A DNA stretch of 6,382 nt from Pyrinomonadaceae bacterium (lineage in GTDB: Bacteria > Acidobacteriota > Blastocatellia > Pyrinomonadales > Pyrinomonadaceae), in contig JACCRA010000307.1 of the NCBI GenBank assembly GCA_013813825.1, forward strand, positions 1 to 6,382, in the 5' to 3' direction. Positions 1 to 6,100 of this stretch are shown here, piece by piece. A program made the translations under genes and the position numbers. Positions within the stretch are counted from its first letter, which is position 1, and each line of letters starts with the position of its first letter. Below the pieces are notes generated by a model. That model worked only from the letters and a program-made list of their open reading frames with translations, was not told the origin of the DNA and made no database searches.

Positions 1-182
1 GGTTCGTGACGCTGTATCCGAGCGGGATGGCGCGACCGACGGCGTCGAACTTGAACTATGTGGCGGGGGAGGTGGTGCCGAACCAGTTCGTGGTGGGGTT
101 GGGTGGCGACGGGGCGTTTCGCATCTACTCGACGGCGGAGACGAACTTCATCGTGGACATTGCCGGCTTCTTCGCACCGTAA
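1..182 (+). CDS. C-terminal end of a secreted surface protein with an RLLDTR/YPSG-type terminal domain (partial, 5' end outside window)
   Basis: The frame whose codons start at position 3 is open from the left edge to a TAA at 180-182, giving 59 codons. The peptide reads FVTLYPSG, then ARPTASNLNYVAG, then VVPNQFVVGLGGDGAFRIYS, and ends in FIVDIAGFFAP. This is the second half of a C-terminal domain known from large secreted proteins of Actinobacteria and Acidobacteriota, whose first half carries an RLLDTR motif. That first half is visible in the gene at the right edge of this window, so the two are probably paralogues. The domain's function is unknown to me; surface display or adhesion is only a guess from the company it keeps. 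Codon choice is strongly G-ending: all eight valines are GTG and most glycines GGG. The large gene on the right prefers GGC and mixes GTC with GTG. Two hairpins follow the stop. Confidence 0.85.
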   Translation, partial: FVTLYPSGMARPTASNLNYVAGEVVPNQFVVGLGGDGAFRIYSTAETNFIVDIAGFFAP

Positions 183-191
183 GAATGAATT

Positions 192-226
192 AGCAGTCTC
201 TTCATGCAACACTCGGAGAGACTGCT
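192..226 (+). terminator. Hairpin 10 nt after the surface-protein stop; possible weak terminator
   Basis: AGCAGTCTCT at 192-201 is perfectly complementary to AGAGACTGCT at 217-226. A T-G and a C-G pair extend the stem inward to 12 bp around an 11-nt loop. Only TTTCG follows, so on its own it is a weak intrinsic terminator. Its place right after the TAA fits a role in ending or protecting the upstream message. Confidence 0.5.
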
Positions 227-263
227 TTCGACGACACGGGATCAGCGTTCGTCATAACAATGA

Positions 264-316
264 AGGCCAGTTGCCTAGCGCATCAAGGGCGCTGGGCAAT
301 TGGCCTGACTCTTTTA
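264..316 (+). terminator. Rho-independent terminator of the left-hand surface-protein gene
   Basis: GGCCAGTTGCCTAGCGC (265-281) pairs with GCGCTGGGCAATTGGCC (289-305) along 17 positions with only two G-T wobbles. A further A-T pair (264/306) closes it, and the loop is 7 nt. The sequence after the stem runs into CTCTTTTA (309-316), a short T tract in + orientation. No T tract lies on the other side, so it acts for the + strand. It is the strongest terminator-like structure in the window. Confidence 0.7.
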
Positions 317-366
317 TGAATGATAGCTCAAGGTTGAGAGACAATCGACGGCAGAGCGATCTTTTC

Positions 367-439
367 TTTGCAATCTTCCTTTGCGGTTTGACTTCAACTT
401 AAGCGAAAAGACCGCGAAGAAAACCGTAAAGGACGCAAA
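367..439. repeat. Degenerate CGnAAAG-type inverted repeat
   Basis: TCCTTTGCGGTTT at 377-389 pairs with AAACCGTAAAGGA at 421-433 over 13 positions with one wobble. TTTGC at 367-371 pairs with GCAAA at 435-439 beyond a small asymmetric bulge. Positions 401-440 also read as four similar units of about 10 nt (GCGAAAAG, GCGAAG, CCGTAAAG, CGCAAAA). This gives the left arm two alternative partners, since ACCGCGAAG at 411-419 can also pair with CTTTGCGGT. The pattern resembles CGCAAAG/CTTTGCG intergenic repeats that I recall from environmental bacterial genomes. It lies between two gene ends and could be a dispersed repeat or the regulator's 3' structure. Confidence 0.5.
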
Positions 440-488
440 ATAGAGCGTCTTCCACCGAACGAGCCACTATCCTTTATATGAAATGAAT

Positions 489-2330
489 CTAAAGCGCGAG
501 GCCGACGCGTTGTAAAAGATCTGCGAAGCGCGGGTCGGAGCGGAGATTATCGAATTCCGGCTCCACTCTGAGGTCTGCAATTTGGGCGGTGCGCTTGCGG
601 TAAGCATGTTCGAGCCACGCGAACGCCCGATCTTTATCATTGAGGCGCGCATAAGCCGCCGCGAGATAATAAGTGGTAGGTGAGTCTCGCTTAGGTAGCG
701 CTTGCAGTTCGTCCAGTACCTGCCGCGCTTTCTCTCGCTGGCCGGCCACCGCGTAGGTTGCGGCAAGGAGGGCAGCTCGCCATGTGTGCGCTCCCGTCGG
801 ACCCACCGCCTTTTGGTGTTCGGCGATGGCTTCCTCATACAATCCTAGCTGGGCATAAGCCAGACCGAGTCCCCAATGCGCCGGGATAAAGTTTGGCTCG
901 AAGTCCAGCGTCTTGCGATACTGCTTAATGGCGTGGTCGTATTGGCGTGAATACAAACATGGCAAGGCCACAGCCGCATTGATGATCGGGGAAAGCGGAT
1001 CAAGCTCTTGCGCCGATTTCATCTCCCTGACGGCTTCATCGAATCGCTCCAGAGACACTAACAGACACCCATACCAATGATGAGCCGTCGCGTAATGCGG
1101 ATTCAACTCGATGGCGCGTTTGAAAGATACTTCGGCTTTCTGCCAGTTCCAGTCATAGAGGTATTCCACGCCCGCCAGCGAGGCGTGCGCTTCGGCGAGC
1201 TGGTCGTCGATCTCCAACGCTTTCCGTGCCGCCGCCTCAGCGCGCGGGAATGCCTCCCTCGGCGCTAAACCGTCTGACTTCCCCAGCAAGCTGTAAGCAT
1301 CGGCCAGCCCGGTGTAGGCGAGCGCGTAGGTCGGGTCGCGTTCAATCGACGAGTTAAAAAAATCGATTGCTTTCTTAAGGCCGGCGGCGTTTCGTTTGTT
1401 CCAGAAGTAACGCCCCTTCATGTATGTCTGGTATGCCTTGCTGTTCCCCGTGTAATGCTTCGTCACACGCGCCCGCTCTTCAAGGCTCAACTTCAGCACG
1501 AGCGCGCTTGCCACACGTTCGGCGATGGAATCTTGCAAGGCGAAGATGTCTGTGAAGTCGGCGTCGAATTTCCCAGACCACCGCGCTATCTCGTCGCGGA
1601 TGCTGACGAGTCGCATTGTCACTCGCACGCGCCCGTCCGCATGTTGAATGCTTCCCTCCAGCACGGCGTCCACACATAATTCGCGCCCGACTGTCACCGA
1701 GTCTTCGCGCGCGCCGGAATAGGGGCGCACCGCGCTCGTCGGCCGCACGATAATTTGCCTGATGTTGCCAAGTTGTGTGATCAGCGCGTCGGCCAACCCC
1801 AAGCCGAGATATTGCTCGCCCGGCTCGGCGCTTAATGTGATAAAGGGAAGAACGGCGATGGATGTGACGCTCGCGTCGCTCTCACGTTCGGTCAGTGTTG
1901 ATGTGGCTTTAACATCTTCCGGGTTTGTCTTCTCCGCTGTGGTTGCGGTGCGGTGCGATGCTGTAGTGCGCCCGCTGTCGAGCGAGTCAGCGTTCTCTTT
2001 ATTTAACCGTCGAATATCGGCGACGAAGCGATAACCGCGCTTAGGAAGCGTCTCGATGTATTGTCGTTCGCCAGACGACTCGCCCAATATCTTTCTCAGC
2101 AGTGAGACGTTTTGCGCGAGGCTGCCTTCCTCGACGAAGCTATCGGGCCAGAGCGCCTGCAAAAGCTCCTCCTTCGGTAGTGCGCGCCCGGCGTTTTCAA
2201 TTAAGAGAAGAAGCGTGTCGAAGACTCGCGGCGGGAGTGGCACAACTTTCCCTGCACGCAACAGCAAACGCTCCGCCGGGTCAATGCGGAACATTCCGAA
2301 CTCATAGAAATACTGCGTCTGATCGCGCAA
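489..2330 (-). CDS. Winged-helix / TolB-like / TPR one-component transcriptional regulator
   Basis: The product is 613 residues in three parts. Residues 9-106 form an OmpR/PhoB-type winged helix (Trans_reg_C), with the recognition region around SLAQNVSLLRKILGE (70-84) and the wing around YIETLPKRGYRF (91-102). A polar linker follows at 107-153. Residues 155-285 form a TolB/FlgO-like domain that begins TSIAVLPF. Residues 296-600 are TPR-like helical pairs, ending with DNLRSDPRFADLLQRVG, which is typical of this architecture. Unlike CadC or ToxR, no hydrophobic membrane segment lies between the DNA-binding and sensory parts, so it is probably cytosolic. The start is TTG at 2328-2330. An in-frame TGA seven codons upstream and the conserved YFYEFGMFRID beginning just downstream make this the best start; an internal ATG at residue 13 would cut the first strand of the winged helix. 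Shine-Dalgarno match is poor. The effector and target genes are unknown. It diverges from the 2816-3088 gene. Confidence 0.93.
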   Translation of the reverse strand: MRDQTQYFYEFGMFRIDPAERLLLRAGKVVPLPPRVFDTLLLLIENAGRALPKEELLQALWPDSFVEEGSLAQNVSLLRKILGESSGERQYIETLPKRGYRFVADIRRLNKENADSLDSGRTTASHRTATTAEKTNPEDVKATSTLTERESDASVTSIAVLPFITLSAEPGEQYLGLGLADALITQLGNIRQIIVRPTSAVRPYSGAREDSVTVGRELCVDAVLEGSIQHADGRVRVTMRLVSIRDEIARWSGKFDADFTDIFALQDSIAERVASALVLKLSLEERARVTKHYTGNSKAYQTYMKGRYFWNKRNAAGLKKAIDFFNSSIERDPTYALAYTGLADAYSLLGKSDGLAPREAFPRAEAAARKALEIDDQLAEAHASLAGVEYLYDWNWQKAEVSFKRAIELNPHYATAHHWYGCLLVSLERFDEAVREMKSAQELDPLSPIINAAVALPCLYSRQYDHAIKQYRKTLDFEPNFIPAHWGLGLAYAQLGLYEEAIAEHQKAVGPTGAHTWRAALLAATYAVAGQREKARQVLDELQALPKRDSPTTYYLAAAYARLNDKDRAFAWLEHAYRKRTAQIADLRVEPEFDNLRSDPRFADLLQRVGLAL

Positions 2331-2337
2331 GTTGTCG

Positions 2338-2365
2338 TCAGAATTACATCAGAAAAAAATCAGAA
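2338..2365 (-). promoter_or_regulatory. Three 11-bp-phased direct repeats (TTCTGA), candidate autoregulatory operator
   Basis: On the minus strand TTCTGA occurs three times, at 2360-2365, 2349-2354 and 2338-2343, with a repeat period of exactly 11 bp. The last copy ends 7 nt before the TTG start of the winged-helix gene. OmpR/PhoB-type domains are known to bind direct repeats with 11-bp periodicity, as in Pho boxes. An array next to a gene for such a domain is a natural candidate for autoregulation, and its place over the ribosome-binding region would suit repression. The copies are seen directly; the binding is inferred. Confidence 0.5.
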
Positions 2366-2399
2366 CGCGCACAAGACTTTCCGCCGTGTCCGTGGCATA

Positions 2400-2409
2400 G
2401 TGCCGGCAC
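2400..2409. promoter_or_regulatory. Perfect 10-bp palindrome GTGCCGGCAC in the regulator leader
   Basis: GTGCCGGCAC is a perfect dyad that does not extend further. It lies between the putative regulator promoter (2469-2497) and the phased repeats (2338-2365). It could be a dimeric operator or a small RNA hairpin with the adjacent GGCA/TGCC pair. A 10-bp palindrome in GC-rich DNA can also arise by chance. Confidence 0.25.
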
Positions 2410-2468
2410 ACAGCAGCAATAGCGTGAAAGGCGTTCGTATAAAGGTGGGAAGTCGGGATTCCGGGCCG

Positions 2469-2497
2469 ATTGTAACTTTATAGGAACATCTAAGCAA
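2469..2497 (-). promoter_or_regulatory. Putative sigma70-like promoter of the winged-helix regulator
   Basis: On the minus strand TTGCTT (2497-2492) is followed after exactly 17 bp by TACAAT (2474-2469). The -10 matches 5 of 6 consensus bases and the -35 matches the TTG core. Transcription would start near 2462, giving a leader of about 130 nt before the TTG start. That leader contains the palindrome at 2400-2409 and the phased repeats. No better-spaced pair lies closer to the gene. Confidence 0.35.
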
Positions 2498-2598
2498 TGA
2501 AAATGGACGGGAACGCGGATCGCCGTCACCCGTAGCGCGACTTCTCCTGTTTGCGCGGTCACGGTTTCCTCAAGAATTTCTCAAGGGCAGAGGTTAAA

Positions 2599-2671
2599 CT
2601 GTCACTGTCAACAGAGAAATTTGTATTTCTGACACACTCCGATGGGTGTCATGACTAAAAATTTAGCCATG
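2599..2671. promoter_or_regulatory. Cluster of TGTCA half-sites and two dyads, candidate operator
   Basis: Two tandem CTGTCA copies lie at 2599-2604 and 2605-2610. TGACAC (2630-2635) and GTGTCA (2646-2651) form a dyad centred at 2640.5. CATG-A-CTAAA (2650-2659) and TTTAG-C-CATG (2662-2671) form a second dyad with 9 paired positions per arm and one mismatch, centred at 2660.5. The two centres are exactly 20 bp apart, about two helical turns, and the perfect octamer GTCATGAC (2648-2655) joins them. A fourth TTCTGA, now on the + strand, lies at 2627-2632. The spacing and density suggest a protein-binding site; which protein is unknown. Confidence 0.45.
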
Positions 2672-2755
2672 CCTTGACCTTATTCGTTACGATTCTTCAC
2701 GGAAAAGCAGTCGCCGGTGCAGCTTTTGGTGGAAAGTTTTTACCTTTGTAGGGTG

Positions 2756-2779
2756 ACAACCAAGAACCCCTTTGGTTGT
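2756..2779 (+). other. Leader hairpin upstream of the CxxC/HTH gene
   Basis: ACAACCAA (2756-2763) and TTGGTTGT (2772-2779) form a perfect 8-bp stem with an 8-nt loop. It ends 36 nt before the ATG at 2816. No T tract follows, so it is not a terminator. It could influence mRNA stability or be a DNA dyad. Confidence 0.35.
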
Positions 2780-2815
2780 GGCTTAAAAGGCTCGAAGAGA
2801 GCGAGGGTGGTAGAG

Positions 2816-3088
2816 ATGATGATCGACACAGAAGAAATGTTCGTCAGGAAGTCGGACAAATCAATTCCAAACTGGTGCGTGGCGTGCGGCATGGAAGTCG
2901 AGATGGTCGCGCCAGAAGTAGCGGCAGTCGTCACCGATTTGAGCGCGCGAGAGATCTACCGGCTGGTGGAATCCGACCAAGTTCACTTCACTGAAACTGC
3001 CGAGGGGTTATTGTTCGTTTGCTGCTGGTCACTAAGCCTCGCGACGCAAGGTAGCGGCGCACTACAGTGCAGCCAGCCGCGGTCTTAA
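2816..3088 (+). CDS. Small CxxC / helix-turn-helix protein (Acidobacteriota-type, putative DNA-binding)
   Basis: The product is 90 residues. An N-terminal MMIDTEEMFV leads to WCVAC (20-24), which provides a CxxC pair. A helix-turn-helix-like stretch follows at about 33-58 (PEVAAVVTDLSAREIYRLVE), resembling the MerR/excisionase style. It ends in VHFTETAEGLLFVCC with further cysteines at 69-70. The pairing of CxxC with late cysteines suggests a bound metal, but this is inference. I recognise the layout from short uncharacterised Acidobacteriota proteins and know no proven function. The ATG at 2816 is preferred because GAGGG (2803-2807) lies 8 nt upstream and family resemblance begins here; an in-frame ATG at 2717 would add 33 unconvincing residues, and ATG 2819 is an alternative. 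The last 17 or so residues look non-conserved and overlie foldable RNA. The gene precedes the large surface-protein gene by 83 nt on the same strand, so cotranscription is plausible. Confidence 0.75.
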   Translation: MMIDTEEMFVRKSDKSIPNWCVACGMEVEMVAPEVAAVVTDLSAREIYRLVESDQVHFTETAEGLLFVCCWSLSLATQGSGALQCSQPRS

Positions 3089-3140
3089 AGTCTTGTATCG
3101 TTGTTGGTCAATGCCGGTTTCGGTAGCCGGACCCATCAAC
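3036..3140 (+). promoter_or_regulatory. Structured RNA segment between the small HTH gene and the surface-protein gene
   Basis: Three consecutive foldable elements are visible. GCCTCGC (3036-3042) pairs with GCAAGGT (3046-3052), with one mismatch and one wobble. GCGGC plus GCACT (3054-3063) pairs with AGTGC (3066-3070) and GCCGC (3076-3080), with a 5-nt bulge. GTTGTTGGTC (3100-3109) pairs with GACCCATCAAC (3130-3140), with one mismatch and one bulged base; it encloses an inner TGCCG/CGGTA stem at 3112-3125. The first two lie over the last codons of the small gene and the third ends 14 nt before the Shine-Dalgarno of the large gene. No T run follows, so a classical terminator is unlikely; a leader that tunes translation or stability is possible. 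It does not fit a riboswitch class I know. Confidence 0.4.
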
Positions 3141-3154
3141 CTTTCCCAGCTTCT

Positions 3155-3161
3155 AAAGGAG
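3155..3161 (+). promoter_or_regulatory. Shine-Dalgarno AAAGGAG of the large surface-protein gene
   Basis: AAAGGAG ends 10 nt before ATG 3172 and is the best ribosome-binding site in the window. It fixes the start of the long frame and argues for efficient translation. The next in-frame ATG codons lie far downstream, past the signal peptide. Confidence 0.75.
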
Positions 3162-3171
3162 AATTCGTTTA

Positions 3172-6100
3172 ATGACCTCGTACCTGTCTCAGACTATTCG
3201 TTTGAATTCGGTCAGCTTGCGTGTGAAGGTGTTGACGGCCTCCGTGCTGTGCGTCGTGGCCGCCCTGTTGTGGGCCAGCACCGCGCCGGGCGACGCCGCT
3301 AACCCTTCGAGCGGAACTGTTTCCGTAACTAATCCGACTTTTAATTACACAGCGGGACCATTTGTCATCTCCAACCCTTCGGCCCAAGCGGGCGAGCCGA
3401 TTTGTAACGCGCAGCTTCAGTGCGACGACTTCGCGCTGACGTTGGACGTGCCGACCAGCTATGCCGAGACGCACAGCGTCCGCGTGACCACTACGTTTCA
3501 AACTCCGCCCGACACGGATTACGACCTTTACATTCGGCGAAATGGAACGCAAGTGGCAAGCGCCGCATCCAGTTCTAACCCGGAAGTGGCGCTCTTTGAC
3601 GCCACCGCGGGCAACTACGTCGTCCGCAACATTCCTTTCGCGGTCGCCGGCGGCAGCATCAATGTCTTGATCGAATTGATTGAAAAGCCGGTTAATCCGC
3701 CACCACCGCCGCCCGGCTCCGGCCCCGCGCCGCGCTATCAGGTTTATCAATCGCCAGCCGGATTGGGCAATAGCGCGGGCGAACCGACGCTCGGCATGGG
3801 CCAAGCGACAGCCAGCCACCCGGAAGGCCGCACGATGTTCATTGCCGGCACGGAAACCTTGCGCGTTACTTTTGACGATTGCTCGTCGCCGGCCAAAGCC
3901 TTGTGGGAAGACGTGAGCGCGCCCACTACTTCGATCACGACCTTCGACCCGATCCTCCAAACCGATTTGCAGACCGGCCGCACGATTGTTTCCCAACTGC
4001 TGCCAAGCAAGGCGAGCTTGATGGCGTTTACGGACAACGATGGCGGCATCGACGGTCAAGCTCCCGGAGACTGGACGCCCAGTCAAGGCAGCGGCATTAA
4101 TTCCGGCGTGGATCACCAGACGGTCGGCATGGGCCCGTTCGTCCCGGGCTTGCCCGATGGCACGACCGCCTACGCCAACGCCGTTTACTATGCTTCGCAA
4201 GACATCGCGGTCGCCGAGTTGGCGCTCAGTCGCGATGGCGGCCTGACCTTCGGCCCTGCCGTCCCCATGTACAATTTGACGCAGTGCAGCGGCCTGCACG
4301 GCCACATTCAAGTAACGCCCGACGGGCCGCAGAAGGGAACCGTCTATGTGCCGAACAAGGGGTGCGCGGGCAAGCAAGGCGTGGCGGTTTCTGAAGATGA
4401 AGGCATTACCTTCGCGGTTCGCACCGTGCCGAACAGCACGCCGGGCGACACTGACCCGGCTGCTGGCGTGGACAAATCCGGTCGCGTCTATTTCGGTTAC
4501 ACGAACGGCGACGGTCGCGCGCGCATGGCTGTTTCAACCGACCGCGGTCAGACGTGGACCGACGACCAAGACATCGGCGCGCAGCTAGGAATCAGAAATG
4601 CTGTCTTCGCCTCTGTCGTCGCTGGCGATGCCGGACGCGCCGCGTTCACTTTCATCGGCACGACTACCGGCGGCAACTACAACGACGCGACTTTCCCCGG
4701 CGTGTGGCACGTCTATGTGGCGCACACCTTCGATGGCGGCGTGACTTGGCAATTGCTCAACGCCACGCCGAACAATCCCGTGCAGCGCGGCGACATTTGC
4801 ACCAGCGGTACGAGTTGCGCGACCGGTGGCTTGCACCGCAACTTGCTGGATTTCTACGACGTTCAAGTTGATCGTCAAGGTCGTGTTCTGATCGGCTTCG
4901 CCGATGGCTGCGTTAACTGCACTTCGCGCGCCGCTTCGACGGGCGAGAAGGCGACGATTGCCCGTCAATCCGGCGGCAAGCGACTCTTCGCCGCTTTTGA
5001 TCCAATTGAACCGACCGTGCCGAAAGCTCCTCTCGTCAACGGCGCGACCGCTGATGCGTTGGGAGTCGTCACCGTGACTTGGCAAGAGCCGGACAACGGC
5101 GGGTCGGCGCTCACCGGCTACAACGTCTATCGCAAAACGGGCACGGCAGGCACCTTCGCGCTATTGGCAAATGTTCCGCCTAACCGAACGCAGTACGTTG
5201 ATAGCACAGCGGTGCGAGGGACGCAGTACTTCTACAAGGTGACGGCGGTCAATGCCGTCGGCGAAGGTTTGAACTGCGGTGAGTTCTCAGTCGGTCTGGC
5301 CGGACCAATTGAGACGCCTTGCATCGCGCCCGGCATCACTCTTCAGACCGACCCGGCAGGCGATAACACTACCGGCGCTGGTTCTCCGTCGCACGACATC
5401 AGGAAGTTGTCAGTGTCGGAAATCTTTGATCCGGCGTTGAGCGCGAATAAGTTGTTCTTCCGCCTGAAAGTCGCTAACGGTTCGCCCTTAGCTCCTGAGT
5501 CTCGTTGGACGATCAACTTTACTCGGACAGTTGGCACGCCCACGCCGACGAATTGGTTTATCACGATGCTCACGGAAGTTCCTGCCGGTTCGATTACCGC
5601 GCCCGTCTTCCGATACGGCCACGTCGAAGTCGGCACGGGCGGCGTGAACAGCAACGTCACGGACGGCACACTTGACGCCAGCAGCAGATTCCTGCCCGAC
5701 GGTTCAATTCTGCTGGAAATTTCCAGACCGACCAAGACCGGCACAGCCGCTAATAACTTAGCTTTCCCCGAACTACAGACCGGCGAGATGTTGAGCAACG
5801 TCAAAGCCGAAGTGCGACAAAAAGCGGGCGTATTGTTGGCGTTGATTGACGACACCGGCACGTCCAACTACACGCTTGTAGGTAACGCTTTCTGCCGTCC
5901 GAACAACGCGCCGACAGCGGCTCTCAGTGCTAATCCGACAACGGGCGACGCGCCGCTCTTGGTCAACTTCAACGCTTCCGGCTCAAGCGATCCGGATACG
6001 GCCGCTCCGGCGGACACCATCGCTTCCTACACCTTCAACTTCGGCGACGGCGCGCCGGAAGTGACGCAGCCCGGCCCGCTCGTTTCGCACACCTACACCA

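Larger units (their letters stand above)
183..488. other. Convergent intergenic region, 306 bp
   Basis: This gap separates the ends of two converging genes: the surface protein (stop 180-182) and the minus-strand regulator (stop 489-491). It holds two hairpins at 192-226 and 264-316 and a degenerate inverted repeat at 367-439. I see no protein-coding signal. No canonical terminator with a T tract is visible for the minus-strand regulator; the 367-439 hairpin is the nearest structured candidate. Confidence 0.7.
2331..2815. other. Divergent regulatory region, 485 bp
   Basis: This gap lies between the starts of the minus-strand regulator and the + strand CxxC/HTH gene. From left to right it holds the 11-bp phased repeats, a 10-bp palindrome, a candidate regulator promoter, two tandem CTGTCA copies, two adjacent dyads, and a leader hairpin before the small gene. 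Open frames crossing it lack a ribosome-binding site and recognisable protein features. I did not find a convincing promoter for the + strand unit; TTGACC at 2674-2679 could be a -35 but has no good -10 at normal spacing. Confidence 0.6.

Noticed and set aside
107..153. A CadC/ToxR-like membrane-anchored form of the regulator (numbers here are residues of the 489-2330 product).
   Set aside because: The linker between the winged helix and the TolB-like domain is polar and charged, with no hydrophobic stretch long enough to span a membrane.
58..402. A 114-codon + strand frame starting inside the left surface-protein tail.
   Set aside because: It is out of frame with the recognisable domain, begins with a tryptophan/arginine-rich shadow sequence, and runs through both terminator hairpins.
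2344..2562. A 72-codon minus-strand frame just upstream of the regulator.
   Set aside because: There is no ribosome-binding site or recognisable feature, and it overlaps the phased repeats and the putative promoter. It is better read as leader DNA.
2674..2700. A sigma70 promoter with TTGACC (2674-2679) as -35 for the + strand unit.
   Set aside because: No acceptable -10 hexamer lies at 15-19 bp spacing; TACGAT at 2688 is only 8 bp away.
2717..2815. An N-terminal extension of the small HTH protein from ATG 2717.
   Set aside because: The extra 33 residues cover the leader hairpin and do not resemble the family; ATG 2816 has a GAGGG site at good spacing.
3031..3135. A c-di-GMP-I (GEMM) riboswitch before the surface-protein gene.
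   Set aside because: Isolated words resemble the class, but the GAAA-capped helix is missing and the distance between GACGCAA and GGTCTTAA is far too long.
3169..4377. A 402-codon open frame on the minus strand, opposite the N-terminal half of the surface-protein gene.
   Set aside because: It is antisense to a frame with a signal peptide, strong Shine-Dalgarno and four Asp-boxes. Its product is arginine/alanine/glycine-rich without recognisable domains, as expected from the mirror of C-ending codons.
4585..5085. A 166-codon minus-strand open frame.
   Set aside because: It is antisense to the propeller/FN3 region, with low-complexity composition and no domain.
5343..5867. A 174-codon minus-strand open frame.
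   Set aside because: It lies opposite the beta-sandwich domain of the surface protein and has no recognisable motif or independent start signal.
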